Of a DNA stretch of 64,000 nucleotides, positions 1 to 9,500 are shown piece after piece. Source of the DNA: an uncultured Oscillibacter sp. (lineage in GTDB: Bacteria; Bacillota; Clostridia; Oscillospirales; Oscillospiraceae); assembly GCA_910577405.1 (NCBI GenBank), contig CAJTMG010000010.1, forward strand, positions 29,975 to 93,974, read 5' to 3'. The notes under the pieces were generated by a model, which saw only the letters and a program-made list of their open reading frames with translations, was not told the DNA's origin and did no database searches. The number at the start of each line of letters is the position of its first letter. Within the stretch, counting starts at the first letter, position 1. The position numbers and the translations under genes are program-made.

Positions 1-183
1 ATAGAAGATGAAATCCTCATCCTTCCGGACCTTCCCATTCTTCCCCAGCATAAATGCCGACGCGTCCAGGTCAAAATCCGCCGCGCCGTCGTACTGGTTG
101 ACATCCCAGCCAAGTCCTACCAGCGCCATCGTCATGCCCTTTTCCAGGTTGACCCGTTCGCCTTTCCTCAAATTGACCGCCAT
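1..183 (-). CDS. TerD-family protein, N-terminal part (runs off the left edge)
   Basis: Only the first 61 residues are inside the window. They begin with the TerD signature MAVNLRKGERVNLEKG, followed by a GLGWDVNQYDG block and the acidic DFDLDASAF segment that in TerD proteins forms a Ca2+-binding site. The start is the ATG at 183, after a GGAGG-type site, and lies 27 nt behind the upstream terD-like gene, so it is the last visible cistron of the ter operon. TerD proteins are small cytosolic Ca2+-binding proteins of the tellurite/phage/stress response. The paralogue class cannot be decided from this fragment. Confidence 0.9.
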   Translation of the reverse strand, partial: MAVNLRKGERVNLEKGMTMALVGLGWDVNQYDGAADFDLDASAFMLGKNGKVRKDEDFIFY

Positions 184-210
184 TCTCCATTCCTCCCTTT
201 CTTGTTTCTC

Positions 211-801
211 CTACCGGAATTTCTCCGCAAGCTCCGAAATACTGTCGTCCCTCGTGGGCTGGCCGATCGCGTTGAACTTCCACTGACCCTTGTAGAGATA
301 CAGCTCCCCGAATATCATAGCCGTCATGCCCTGATAGTTCTCCGAAAGATTGTAACGGCACAGCTCCCGATTCGTCTCCGCGTCGCAAATCCGGATAAAC
401 GCGTTCTGGATCATCCCAAAGTCCTGGTGACGCTGGGCCGCCTGATAAATATTCACCACGAAGACAATCTTATCATACTGCTGGGGAAGGTCCGCAAGCT
501 GAACAAAAATCTGCTCGTCGTCCCCCTCGCCGGCGCCCGTCAGATTGTCCCCCATGTGACGCACGGCCCCGCTGCGATGCTGAAGATTCCCGAAATACAC
601 CACGTCGTCCGGCCCCAGCAGTTTCCCGCCGGCGCACAGAAACGCGGACGCGTCGCAGTCAATGTCCTGGGGCTTCGGCGCGAACAAACCCCGGGTTCGT
701 TTTACCTCGTCCCAGCCAAGGCCCACCATCACCCGGCGCAGGGTCCCGCCGCCTTCTTTTTTCAGTTCGACCTTCTGACCCTTCTGCAAATTGACCGACA
801 T
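211..801 (-). CDS. TerD-family protein
   Basis: 196 residues, normal TerD length. The N-terminus MSVNLQKGQKVELKK, the GLGWDE block, the DIDCDASAF acidic motif and the NLTGAGEGDDEQ segment are all TerD hallmarks; the Asp/Glu clusters are the expected Ca2+ ligands. A short insertion (RTRGLFAPKPQ) sits between GLGWD and the acidic motif, as in the paralogue at 1541-2143 but not in the one at 2240-2818, so at least two TerD subtypes are encoded. It lies 46 nt after the AIM24-like gene in the same orientation. The role is inferred from the family: stress-induced, membrane-associated Ca2+-dependent complexes with other Ter proteins. Confidence 0.9.
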   Translation of the reverse strand: MSVNLQKGQKVELKKEGGGTLRRVMVGLGWDEVKRTRGLFAPKPQDIDCDASAFLCAGGKLLGPDDVVYFGNLQHRSGAVRHMGDNLTGAGEGDDEQIFVQLADLPQQYDKIVFVVNIYQAAQRHQDFGMIQNAFIRICDAETNRELCRYNLSENYQGMTAMIFGELYLYKGQWKFNAIGQPTRDDSISELAEKFR

Positions 802-846
802 ATGCTTCCCTCCTGTTTTTTTACCGCTCTTCTCTCCACGCCCCTG

Positions 847-1536
847 TCAGTTCCCGTTTCCCGTGGGCACCATTCCCCGTATCCAACTGGCAAAGCTGGA
901 GGGGTTCCGGGTCTGAATCAGCACAATCCCAGGCCCCCGGAACCGGCAGACCAGACATTCCCCGGAGGCAATGCTTGAGAACCAGCCGCTGGACGCCTTC
1001 TCTATCCGGTAGTTCATGTAATCCGGCCACGCTACCAGATGCCCGTTGTCCACGATCACTTCTTCATTGGGTTCCAGATTGATGGCGTGTATAGCCCCGT
1101 AGCTGCTCAGGAAGACTGTGCCGCGGCCCGACACCTTGGTGACAAAGAAGCCCTCCCGTGAAAACAGGCCCCGGGCAAGGTTCTGCATTGTGGTATCCAC
1201 CTGAATCCGGTCCTCCGCCGCAAGAAAGCCCTCCTTCTGGACAATCAGGCTATAGGTCCCGTCCAGCTCCACATCTATGATGCCTCCCGGTATCGGATGG
1301 CCCAGAAGCGCATAGCCCGGGCCTCTGGACGCCGTCAGCCGCTGGAAGAAAAGGCTCTCTCCCGTCAGCATCCGCCGCGCCAGCCCGCCCAGCAAACCGC
1401 CTTCCATCCCGCCGGTTACATCCACTGTTCCCGACATAGCTACCATCGCGTCCGACTCCGCCTTGACCGACTCGCCCTGACGAAGCCGGACCTCGACTAC
1501 TGGAAAAGCGTCCTGATATAATATCTTGTACTCCAC
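847..1536 (-). CDS. AIM24/TIGR00266-family protein
   Basis: 229 residues, the usual length of the AIM24-like (TIGR00266) family, which folds as a glycine-rich double beta-sheet. Visible family features are the N-terminal sequence MEYKILYQDAFPVVEVRL, the stretch GGLARRMLTGESLFFQRL near residues 50-65, and the C-terminal GECLVCRFRGPGIVLIQTR. Bacterial members commonly occur inside ter operons; biochemical function is not established. It sits 4 nt downstream of one TerD gene (1541-2143) and just upstream of another, so co-transcription is very likely. Confidence 0.85.
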   Translation of the reverse strand: MEYKILYQDAFPVVEVRLRQGESVKAESDAMVAMSGTVDVTGGMEGGLLGGLARRMLTGESLFFQRLTASRGPGYALLGHPIPGGIIDVELDGTYSLIVQKEGFLAAEDRIQVDTTMQNLARGLFSREGFFVTKVSGRGTVFLSSYGAIHAINLEPNEEVIVDNGHLVAWPDYMNYRIEKASSGWFSSIASGECLVCRFRGPGIVLIQTRNPSSFASWIRGMVPTGNGN

Positions 1537-1540
1537 TCGT

Positions 1541-2143
1541 TTACTTCCGGCCCGGCTTCCAATTCAGGCCCCAGTTGAACGCCCGGTCCATATCCGGATG
1601 GCTCTGGAAGAACTGCACAATCTTCTCCACGCTGAATGTCTCGTCATTCTGATTCTCCAGCAGTGCAATCGCGCACATCCCCAGTTTGGAGCCATATTCA
1701 TCCATACGCACCACTACGTCCTCGCTGCCGGGACACTTCACTGTCACAATACCGTCCGCTTCCTGCCAGTTCGCCACGCCATCATAAATGAACGTGTACA
1801 CCAGAATCCGTTTGATGTATGAAATATGCGTCCCGTTTACCCGCAGATTCTCACCGGACGTGTTTGCGCCGCTGCGGTCGTCTCCGTCCAGGGCAATGAA
1901 CGGCGGCTGCTGGAGGCTTCCGAACGCGTTGCCAAGAGCCTGCACACAGCCCTTTGCGCCCTCAAGACCTTCGCCCTTCAGCTCGAACAGACAGCCAAGG
2001 TCCAGGTCAATGGCGTTGCTCCGCTTGAAGAACAGTCCCTTTTTCTTCGGCTGGCTCCAGTTCAGGTTAATCAGCACCTCGCCCAGGGACGCGCCCTTCT
2101 TGACCAGACTTACTTTCTGGCCCTTTTTCAGTTCTACAGCCAT
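1541..2143 (-). CDS. TerD-family protein
   Basis: 200 residues. It starts MAVELKKGQKVSLVKKG, continues with a NLNWSQ block in place of the usual GLGWD, and has a hydrophobic/basic insertion (KKKGLFFKR) before the DLDLGCLF acidic segment. The Ca2+-site segment is less acidic than in its neighbours (DGDDRSGANTSGE instead of GEGDDE), so metal binding may be altered. It is preceded by an AGGAAAG site and follows the canonical TerD gene after 96 nt that contain a 9-bp hairpin (about 2176-2205 on this strand) without a T-tract, possibly a processing or mRNA-stability element. Confidence 0.87.
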   Translation of the reverse strand: MAVELKKGQKVSLVKKGASLGEVLINLNWSQPKKKGLFFKRSNAIDLDLGCLFELKGEGLEGAKGCVQALGNAFGSLQQPPFIALDGDDRSGANTSGENLRVNGTHISYIKRILVYTFIYDGVANWQEADGIVTVKCPGSEDVVVRMDEYGSKLGMCAIALLENQNDETFSVEKIVQFFQSHPDMDRAFNWGLNWKPGRK

Positions 2144-2239
2144 ATTCTATCTTTCCTCCTCGTTTCTTTTTCCTCCCGTCCCGCAGGCCCTCCCGTCATA
2201 TCACAGGAAGGGCCCCGGTCCGGGAGTCGTTTCTTTCTG

Positions 2240-2818
2240 TCAGACGTTCACGCCGTAGTTCTGGCACAGCGCCTGGAGTCCCCCCTGGAAGCCGCTGCCA
2301 ATGGCGTTGAATTTCCACTCGCCGTTGTTCCGGTACAGCTCGCCGACCACTACCGCCGTCTCAATGGAGAAATCCTCCCCCAGGTCGTACCGAATCAGCT
2401 CTGTGCCGCTGGCTTCGTCCACCACACGGATGAACGCGTTGGACACCTGGCCGAAATTCTGACGGCGTTCCTCCGCTTCGTAAATCGTCACCGTAAAGTC
2501 AATCTTTTCCACCGACGCAGGTACCGCGCTCAGATCGATCTTCATCTGCTCATCGTCGCCCTCGCCCTCGCCCGTCAGGTTGTCGCCCAGATGCTCCACG
2601 CCGCCGGACGCGTGCTTCAGATTGCCGTAGAACACAAAGTCCGCGTCGCTGCTTACCTTCCCGCCGCCATCGAGCAGGAACGCCGCCGCGTCCAGGTCAA
2701 ACGCCGAGCCGCCGTCGTATTTGTTCACGTCCCAGCCCAGTCCGATCAGCAGCTTCGTCAGGCCCGGATTGCCTTTGGTCAGGTCTACCTTCTGTCCTTT
2801 TGTCAAGCTAACTGCCAT
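2240..2818 (-). CDS. TerD-family protein (canonical type)
   Basis: 192 residues and the closest of the four to textbook TerD/TerE: MAVSLTKGQKVDLTKG at the N-terminus, GLGWDVNKYDGG, AFDLDAAAFLLD and NLTGEGEGDDEQ. All acidic residues expected to bind two Ca2+ ions are present. It is the first TerD gene after the P-type ATPase gene (52 nt away) in the direction of transcription. Family knowledge links TerD proteins to membrane-associated stress complexes together with TerC-like membrane proteins; no TerC is visible here, although the operon continues past the left edge. Confidence 0.9.
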   Translation of the reverse strand: MAVSLTKGQKVDLTKGNPGLTKLLIGLGWDVNKYDGGSAFDLDAAAFLLDGGGKVSSDADFVFYGNLKHASGGVEHLGDNLTGEGEGDDEQMKIDLSAVPASVEKIDFTVTIYEAEERRQNFGQVSNAFIRVVDEASGTELIRYDLGEDFSIETAVVVGELYRNNGEWKFNAIGSGFQGGLQALCQNYGVNV

Positions 2819-2870
2819 GATGATTCCTCCTGATTTTTCGTTCTTAATTTCAGCAGCCGTCGCCGCAGGG

Positions 2871-5531
2871 TCAGTTATTTTTCACAATGCTCTTGCGTAT
2901 CAGGTCCACGGGGATGATTGTAAACGCCATCAGCAGCACGAAGGCCCATTCCTTTGCCGTCAGGCCGAAGCAGCGGAAGATCACGCCGCCGAAATACGTC
3001 ATCAGAACCTGCACAATCACAATCGCGCCCATTACCCGCAGGAAGCCCGGATTCCCGCCCAGATTGTCAAACAGGTTCAGCTTGTCCGTACGGGCGTTGA
3101 AGGCGTTGAACACCGCGATAAAAATGAAGAAAGCAAAGTAGCCTGTCAGCAGATATTCGTTGGCCGTTTCAAACAGCGCGGACGGGTCCGAACGGAAGAA
3201 ATGCTGGGCGAAGGGCGTCAGGATAAACACCATACTCAGGGCAAAGGTCCAGCCAGCGCCAATCAGAATTGCCGTCCACATATAACGGCTCACGATGGCC
3301 TCGTCACGGCGTTTGGGCTTCTCCTCCATATAGCGCCGCAGAGCCGGTTCGCCGCCGAACGCCAGGGCTGCCAGGGTATCCATCACCAGGTTTACCCACA
3401 GAATCTGGGTGATGGAGAGCGGGTTCTCAATACCAATCAAGGGACAGACAAAGCTGACCAGCACCGCCGCCACGTTGATGGTAAGCTGGAATATAATAAA
3501 CTTCCGGATGCTGTTAAAGATGGTGCGGCCATAGAGAATCGCCTTTTCAATGGAACTGAAATTATCGTCCAGAATCACAATCTCGCTGGCTTCCTTTGCA
3601 ACTTCCGTACCGCCGCCCATGGCAAAGCCCACGTCCGCCTTTTTCAGCGCCGGGGAGTCGTTCACGCCGTCGCCGGTCATGCCTACCACCAGATTCAGCT
3701 CCTGGGCCACCCGGACGAAACGGCTCTTGTCACTGGGAAGCGCCCGGGCTACCACACGGATACGGGCCAGCTTGTCCTTTAATTCGCCATCGCTCAGCTT
3801 CGCCAGTTCGTCCGACGTCATGACCAAATCCTGCTCGCTCTCCAGAAGTCCCGCTTCCTTTGCAATGGCCATGGCTGTATCTTTCCGGTCGCCGGTAATC
3901 ATGACAACCTGCACGCCTGCACGACGGACCTGCGCGATCGCCTCCACCGACTCCGGCCGTACCTCGTCCCGGATGCCTACCACGCCTACCAGGGTCCAGT
4001 CACCCTCCGGAAGCGCGTCGTCCTTAATCTCACTGTCGCTTACCGCCAGCGCCAGCACCCGGATCGCCCGGCCCGCCAGCTCGTCAATCACCGATTCCAC
4101 CGCCTGGGCCTGGAAGGGCTTGCGGTTTCCGTCGCTGTCATAATACTGGGTGCAGCGGCTGAGGATTTTCTCCGGCGCGCCTTTTATCAGCGTCAGGTTG
4201 AAGTCCCCCTCCACACGGGCCGCGGAATACTTGTTCTGGCTGTTAAACGGTATACTTCCAGTCACTGTCACCTTCGGGCTGTCCTTGCTTCCCGCCACAA
4301 AGCTCAGAAGCGCCCGTTCCGTTGCGTTGCCGCCTACCGGATGGGTCGACGCGCCTTCACCGGACAGTATCGCCCCGGTGTTGTACCGTGAGCTGACGTC
4401 CATCAATCGTCCCAGCGCCGGAGGCAGTTCCGCCTGGGACTTTTTTGACTGCCCCGCGCCGTCCACAAATACCACCGCTTCCAGCAGACCCTTGGTGATG
4501 GTGCCTGTCTTGTCGCTGAACAGAATATTCAGACTGCCAGCGGTTTCAATCCCCGAGACTTTCCGCACCAGCACGTTGTCTTTCAGCATCTTGCCCATGT
4601 TCTGCGCCGACACAATTGCAATCATCAAAGGCAGGCCTTCCGGAACAGCCATGACGATAATGATTACCGCCAGCATAACGGCCTCCACCAGGTCATTGAT
4701 CAAAGCCATCCACCCGGGGAATGTCACCATAAATTCAAACGCGGGAGAAAAATTGATTTCCACAAGACGCTGGAACATGAACGCCAACGCAATCGCAATG
4801 CCGCCGATGTAGCCGAATTTGCTGATTTGACCCGCCAGCTTCGCCAGTTTTACTTTCAAAGGCGTATCACGGTCGTCGTCGCTTTGCAGCTCGCTGGCAA
4901 TCTGGCCGTATACTGATTTATCGCCTACTGTCGTGACCTCCATCACCGCGTTGCCCGAACAGACTACCGAACCCCGGAAGACTTTATAGGGATTCAGGAA
5001 GTCCATGGAAGCCTCTTCCTCCTGATAACCCTCCGGCATGACCCGTTTTGCCGCTTCCTTTGCCTCGCCGTTCAAAACCGATTGGTCGACCTGTATCGTC
5101 CCTTCTGCCAGGACGCCGTCTGCGGGAATCTTGTCGCCGGACTGCAGCATCACCCAATCTCCAACGACCAGATCATTGATGGCGACCTCCGCTACCTGAT
5201 TGTTCCGATAGACCTTGCACTGAATCTGGGACGCTTCCTCCTGCAATTTCTGGAAAGCGTTCTCGTTCTTGTACTCCGAAAACGTCGAGACAAACGTAGC
5301 CAGCAGCACCGCCGCCGCGATTCCCACCGATTCATACCACGCCACCTGACCCAGAACCGCAAACACCACGTTAATCAGCAGCGCCACGCAGAGAATTTTA
5401 ATCATTGGGTCGCCAAAATTCCCCTTCAGCTTATCCCAGAAGCTCTCCGACGCCTGCTCCGTCAAGTGGTTGTCCCCGTATTTCTCCCGGGACGCCCGGA
5501 CCTGTTCGTCGCTCAGTCCTCTTGTCTGCAT
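2871..5531 (-). CDS. P-type Ca2+-transporting ATPase (type II)
   Basis: 886 residues, with a cation-transporting ATPase N-terminal domain, ten expected membrane helices, the helix-4 ion-binding motif PEGLP, and the phosphorylation motif DKTGT with the catalytic Asp at about residue 340. TGDGVNDSPALKKADVG forms the hinge. These features place it with SERCA/PMCA-like Ca2+ pumps, which export Ca2+ using ATP. The start is set at the ATG at 5531, which has an AGGAAGAAGG site, rather than an in-frame ATG 33 nt upstream. Its location inside the ter operon, directly before Ca2+-binding TerD proteins, suggests that Ca2+ level is part of what the system senses or controls (inference). Confidence 0.92.
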   Translation of the reverse strand: MQTRGLSDEQVRASREKYGDNHLTEQASESFWDKLKGNFGDPMIKILCVALLINVVFAVLGQVAWYESVGIAAAVLLATFVSTFSEYKNENAFQKLQEEASQIQCKVYRNNQVAEVAINDLVVGDWVMLQSGDKIPADGVLAEGTIQVDQSVLNGEAKEAAKRVMPEGYQEEEASMDFLNPYKVFRGSVVCSGNAVMEVTTVGDKSVYGQIASELQSDDDRDTPLKVKLAKLAGQISKFGYIGGIAIALAFMFQRLVEINFSPAFEFMVTFPGWMALINDLVEAVMLAVIIIVMAVPEGLPLMIAIVSAQNMGKMLKDNVLVRKVSGIETAGSLNILFSDKTGTITKGLLEAVVFVDGAGQSKKSQAELPPALGRLMDVSSRYNTGAILSGEGASTHPVGGNATERALLSFVAGSKDSPKVTVTGSIPFNSQNKYSAARVEGDFNLTLIKGAPEKILSRCTQYYDSDGNRKPFQAQAVESVIDELAGRAIRVLALAVSDSEIKDDALPEGDWTLVGVVGIRDEVRPESVEAIAQVRRAGVQVVMITGDRKDTAMAIAKEAGLLESEQDLVMTSDELAKLSDGELKDKLARIRVVARALPSDKSRFVRVAQELNLVVGMTGDGVNDSPALKKADVGFAMGGGTEVAKEASEIVILDDNFSSIEKAILYGRTIFNSIRKFIIFQLTINVAAVLVSFVCPLIGIENPLSITQILWVNLVMDTLAALAFGGEPALRRYMEEKPKRRDEAIVSRYMWTAILIGAGWTFALSMVFILTPFAQHFFRSDPSALFETANEYLLTGYFAFFIFIAVFNAFNARTDKLNLFDNLGGNPGFLRVMGAIVIVQVLMTYFGGVIFRCFGLTAKEWAFVLLMAFTIIPVDLIRKSIVKNN

Positions 5532-5702
5532 TGTATCCTTCTTCCTTTCCTGTTTCCTCCGCAAAAAAGCCGGAGTTTGGATAAGACATGATAACCCGAA
5601 AATTCATTCTATTCATGAAGTTTTTGTGAACATTCACTATTTCTTCCAGCGTCAGCTCCATCTCTCCCATATTACGCACAAAACCGGCCTGTTTCGACCG
5701 TC

Positions 5703-7166
5703 TCAGAAGTACGCAGGCTCTATCAAATACGCCCGCTCGCCTCCTGCCGCGCGAAACACCACGCCGTTCTGAAGCTGCACCGCACGGCCTATGGGCACCA
5801 GGTTCCCCCCTGGCGACGTCATCCCCTGCACCGCGTAATTCACCAACAGCCAATCACCCCTGCACTTACAGATGTACGCCTGCAAATTCCGGTCCGCTTT
5901 CTCATCCGGGAACACGTCTGCCAGCATATGCCACTTGAATAACGGCATATTATCATACACATTCACTTCCCCCGCCGGCATCCACTGCCCGGAACGGCCC
6001 CGCAGAGGACTTTTCAGCCGCAGACGCAGGATCTCCTTTGCCCGGACGCCGCAATAGGGGCAGACTGGCCGCTTCGGGTCGTGGAGGATAAACCACCGGG
6101 CCGCGCAGTCGGGGTTAGCGCAGGGATGCAGCAGGTCCCATGTCTTCAAAAGGCCCCGCTCCCATTCCATTGCCGTGGGCCGCAGGTTCGGATTATGCAG
6201 GCCGTCCACAAACGCCCGCAGGAACAGGTCCTCCAGCACCGGCCCCATGTCCTTAATGGTCAGCTCCAGGTCATTTGGACGGTTGCTGGTGTCGTGCGGG
6301 TTCTCGATAAACGTCGCCTTCGGTCCAAAGGCCAGAAAATCATCTTCCTCCGGCGAGCTTCGGGAATACACCTTCGGCCCTTCCAGCGGGTGGCGCATCA
6401 GCAGGTATTCGTACAGCAGCACCGCCAGCGCGTGGAGGTCCGTATAGGCGCAGGGCAGTTTCCTCTTATCCGGCGGCTGGCCGATGGTCTCCAGCACTTC
6501 CGGCGCGATGTATCCATGCGTTCCCACTACCTCCGGCGGAAACAGGCCCGGCACCACCAGCGAATCAATGTCTATCACAACGCAGCCGCCGCTCTTGGGG
6601 TCTATCAGCACATTGTTGCAGCTTAAATCCGAATGGGCCAGACCCGCCTGATGCATCCGCCGCACGTCCCGGGCCAGAGTGATGGACATCCGCAGCATTG
6701 AGCGGAAATCCCCAATCTCCTCCTGGGCCAGATACTTCCGGTTCCGTGGGGACGTAAACCATTTGCTCCGTTTGTCCTTCCCCTTCAGCGGCAGCACCGC
6801 CGACGCTTCCTCCGTAAAGAAAAAGTTCGAGGGATACGCCGGACAGACGATCCCGAATTCCGGCGTCCGGACAATATCCGTAGGCCAGCAGAAGCTGCGG
6901 GAAAAATACTCCGCCATGGCTTTGCTGTTCCCCGGCGCGCCGCCCTCCGACTCCGAACGGGTGGGGTTGTACTTCCCAATGATCGCTTCCAGACGCTGAC
7001 GGATATTCATATCCTGAGCGGCCTCCCGGTCGTTGAAAAACTGTACCACATATGACTTGTCCGGCGCGAAATATGTATACTTCATCCCTCCCCGGGGCGG
7101 GTCATCAGTAATGACATAGGGAATCTTCCGGCCGTCCGCCAGAACCGCTTCTGCAATGCGTTCCAT
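5703..7166 (-). CDS. Ter-associated protein kinase-like protein with zinc ribbon
   Basis: 487 residues. The catalytic core of a eukaryotic-like kinase is visible: HSDLSCNNVLID with the catalytic Asp at about residue 180, then VIDIDSL (a DID variant of the DFG metal-binding motif), then GTHGYIAPEVL as the activation/APE segment. The N-lobe glycine loop is not canonical. A C-terminal zinc ribbon (CANPDC and CPYCG, around residues 350-380) and a beta-rich tail follow. It lies 13 nt downstream of the PP2C gene. Kinase, PP2C and TerY-like vWA proteins form a known triad in Ter-type stress systems; substrates are unknown. Confidence 0.85.
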   Translation of the reverse strand: MERIAEAVLADGRKIPYVITDDPPRGGMKYTYFAPDKSYVVQFFNDREAAQDMNIRQRLEAIIGKYNPTRSESEGGAPGNSKAMAEYFSRSFCWPTDIVRTPEFGIVCPAYPSNFFFTEEASAVLPLKGKDKRSKWFTSPRNRKYLAQEEIGDFRSMLRMSITLARDVRRMHQAGLAHSDLSCNNVLIDPKSGGCVVIDIDSLVVPGLFPPEVVGTHGYIAPEVLETIGQPPDKRKLPCAYTDLHALAVLLYEYLLMRHPLEGPKVYSRSSPEEDDFLAFGPKATFIENPHDTSNRPNDLELTIKDMGPVLEDLFLRAFVDGLHNPNLRPTAMEWERGLLKTWDLLHPCANPDCAARWFILHDPKRPVCPYCGVRAKEILRLRLKSPLRGRSGQWMPAGEVNVYDNMPLFKWHMLADVFPDEKADRNLQAYICKCRGDWLLVNYAVQGMTSPGGNLVPIGRAVQLQNGVVFRAAGGERAYLIEPAYF

Positions 7167-7179
7167 CCCCTTGTCCTCC

Positions 7180-8778
7180 TTACATCCGTATCACCAGAAG
7201 GGTTCGGTCGTCAAAGGAACCCCGTTCCACATAGTTATCCAGCCACCAGCACAGATTCTCTGCCGGGTCCTCGCTCTCCACAGCCATACCCACCATTGAA
7301 AGCGCTGTCCGGTTCATCCACAGCGCCTCCATTGTCTGGCCCGCTTCCACAATGCGTCTTGTGTAATGCAGCGGCGCCTGCACGTTCTGGTCATTCACCC
7401 ACGGGTATGCCAAAGGCGACGGGAGCATCTGGTAGCACCGCATGATCTCCGGCGTCAGGGGCCCCGGCTGGCTGCGCAGGACCCCGTTTGCCAGCAGGTC
7501 CAGATACAGACGGCGCATCTCTCTTTGAGGCGGGAAGTAATCGTCTGCCACGCCGTCCGTCATCATCAAAAGCAGGTCCGAATGGCCCAAGGAGAGTTTC
7601 GTCCGGTTCTGGAGGGTTTCCAACGTGCCCATCTTCGCCGATGTCAGGAAGTCCGTCTCGCCGGAAAACTCCCCGCTGTCCGCTTCCCCCATCAGCTTTA
7701 CCGCGCTTTCATACGACCCCTGGCTGTCGATCAAGGCCGTCATGCCATCGCCCACCTGACAGCTGACAACCAGCCGGCCTGCGCTCCCTGCCGGAATCAC
7801 CGCCGTTACCAGAAGCGTCGCTGCAAAATCCGCCAGTTCCGGCATCCGGCCCAGCAGCTTCTCATACGCAGGGTCTGTCAGGCGGGTGTACCAGGCCGCT
7901 TCCACCGCATCCCGCGCCTTGAGTACCGCCTGCTGCACCACGCCCGCAAATTCCCCGCAGGCAGGCATACAGCGGGGATCGGAAAACGCCCGCGCCACAT
8001 CCTCCAGAATGCCGGGCTTTCGGGTCAGAAGGTCATCCATTGATTTCCGCAGATAGCCTACAGCACCGCGGCACGACTCCCTCGCCCCTATCCGCGACAG
8101 CTTTTTTGAACCCGCGCCGTCCGACACCGCTGCAAATACGATCTCTCCCAACGACGACACCTCATACCAATCGTCGCAGTTCGTGCCCTCGTGTTTGTGC
8201 TTCTTCCCACGGACACGCGCCGCCGTTACCTGCACGCTTCCGTATGTCTCCCGCGTTTTCCGGTACTCCGGAGCAGGTTCCGGTTCATCCGCCGGTATTG
8301 GCTGATATTTCCACAGGGCCGCCGTGTGCTCTGTTACCTCCTCGTTGCTCAAAGGCTTCAGGGGCAATACTCCGGGCAGTTCCCGTGATACAACAGGCAC
8401 CGGCGGCGTGGGGACTTCCAGTGACTGTACAGGCGTTTTTTCTTTGAGCTGGGCCTCCGGCGTCTCTTCCGCGCTTTTCTCAAGTTCCGGCGCTTTCAGA
8501 CCTTCTATGACTCCCAGCGGTTCCGCGGATTCCTTTACCTCCGGCTCTGCCTTTTCCGTCCTCACAAAGCCAGGCAGTTTCTCCGGCTTCGGGGTGTCTG
8601 CAAAATGCAGCGGCGCTTCTGACACTCCCTTAACCACCACGCCTTTGCCCGAGCCTGACGCCCTGTCTTCTTCCGCGCCCGCCGGTCTGGAGGCAAATTC
8701 TTCAAATTCCGGCGCCGCAATCACCGGATCTTTCTTCAAATTCAGCGGTTCTCCCTGCCGCCGCGCCTGTTCATCCAT
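7180..8778 (-). CDS. PP2C-family Ser/Thr protein phosphatase of the Ter triad
   Basis: 532 residues. The first ~190 residues are a Pro/Glu/Lys-rich low-complexity linker. The PP2C domain follows, with SDGAGSKKLS, VGDGMTALID, MTDGVADDYF and a terminal DDRTLLVI, supplying the Asp residues that bind the Mn2+/Mg2+ pair. It probably reverses phosphorylation by the adjacent kinase-like protein. It starts 4 nt after the TerY-like stop codon with no strong ribosome binding site of its own, which points to translational coupling. The disordered N-terminal half may be a docking or phosphorylation platform (inference). Confidence 0.88.
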   Translation of the reverse strand: MDEQARRQGEPLNLKKDPVIAAPEFEEFASRPAGAEEDRASGSGKGVVVKGVSEAPLHFADTPKPEKLPGFVRTEKAEPEVKESAEPLGVIEGLKAPELEKSAEETPEAQLKEKTPVQSLEVPTPPVPVVSRELPGVLPLKPLSNEEVTEHTAALWKYQPIPADEPEPAPEYRKTRETYGSVQVTAARVRGKKHKHEGTNCDDWYEVSSLGEIVFAAVSDGAGSKKLSRIGARESCRGAVGYLRKSMDDLLTRKPGILEDVARAFSDPRCMPACGEFAGVVQQAVLKARDAVEAAWYTRLTDPAYEKLLGRMPELADFAATLLVTAVIPAGSAGRLVVSCQVGDGMTALIDSQGSYESAVKLMGEADSGEFSGETDFLTSAKMGTLETLQNRTKLSLGHSDLLLMMTDGVADDYFPPQREMRRLYLDLLANGVLRSQPGPLTPEIMRCYQMLPSPLAYPWVNDQNVQAPLHYTRRIVEAGQTMEALWMNRTALSMVGMAVESEDPAENLCWWLDNYVERGSFDDRTLLVIRM

Positions 8779-8782
8779 GGCG

Positions 8783-9427
8783 TCAGGGCACCACTACAAA
8801 TCCCTGCGGCGGCGGGGGCAGCTCAAAGGCTCCGGCGTTCTCCCCCACCTTGCTGGAGGTCATCTTGATCGACCCCGACACCCAGGCAAAGAACCGCGCC
8901 AAATCTCCTGCAGACAGGGTATTCATCATCAGCACGTTGTCCGTTATCTTTTTCAGATCCGCAGTTTCCGCTTTTGCTCCGGCGGCGCAGGCTATGATAT
9001 TTGCCGCTTTCATTCCCTTCAGCGCCTCTGACGCCCGTTCAAACTGCTCCCGGTCCGTAGGCTTGCCGTCCGTCAGAATGAATACCAACGGCCGCCAGTC
9101 GCCTTTCTGCGTCTCCGTCGACTTCCGGACCTCCTGGTTTACGCTGTCCATCAGAACCTCCAGCGCTTTTCCCATCGCCGTCGCGCCCCGGGCCTGCAAT
9201 TCCGGTTCCTGGAACTGCATCAGCTCTGTCAGAGGCACGACCTGCCGCGCTGTGCTGTCAAACGTTATCACCGAAATGTACGCCGTCTCCAATGCCTGCG
9301 GGTCGCCCTTCAAATCCAGCAGCAGCGCTTTCACGCCCTGACGCACCGCTTCTATCGGGTCGCCCATCATAGACCCGGAACAATCCAACAACAGGTATAC
9401 CGGCAATCTGCGCGTGTAATCCGCCAT
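8783..9427 (-). CDS. TerY-like von Willebrand factor A protein
   Basis: 214 residues, essentially one vWA domain. The metal-ion-dependent adhesion site is intact: LDCSGSMMGDP (DxSxS) at the start, a central Thr-containing segment (VITFDSTAR) and ILTDGKPTD later. The length matches TerY-class proteins, which act with a kinase and a PP2C phosphatase in Ter systems. It is the first gene of the operon, with a GGAGA site 7-8 nt before the ATG and a sigma-A promoter about 135 nt upstream. The Gly/Pro-rich tail (ELPPPPQGF) is typical of these proteins. Confidence 0.88.
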   Translation of the reverse strand: MADYTRRLPVYLLLDCSGSMMGDPIEAVRQGVKALLLDLKGDPQALETAYISVITFDSTARQVVPLTELMQFQEPELQARGATAMGKALEVLMDSVNQEVRKSTETQKGDWRPLVFILTDGKPTDREQFERASEALKGMKAANIIACAAGAKAETADLKKITDNVLMMNTLSAGDLARFFAWVSGSIKMTSSKVGENAGAFELPPPPQGFVVVP

Positions 9428-9470
9428 TCTTCATCTCTCCTTTTTGTTCCTTACGGTCGCTCTGTCACGC

Positions 9471-9500
9471 AAAAAGGCGCCCCCTTCTATCAGGGACGCC
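9471..9500 (-). terminator. Leader terminator/attenuator of the ter operon
   Basis: On the minus strand, GGCGTCCCT pairs with AGGGGGCGCC across a short loop and is followed immediately by TTTTTGC. This has the form of an intrinsic terminator, yet it lies between the operon promoter and the first gene, 44 nt before the TerY-like start codon. It could cut off transcription unless relieved. A smaller stem (ACGG/CCGT) lies just upstream. No known riboswitch class was recognised. Confidence 0.6.

Noticed and set aside
5431..5853. Small minus-strand frame with MELTLEEIVNVHKNFMNRMN between the kinase-like and ATPase genes
   Set aside because: The first part reads plausibly as protein, but it has no properly spaced ribosome binding site and continues out of frame into the ATPase gene; not enough to call.
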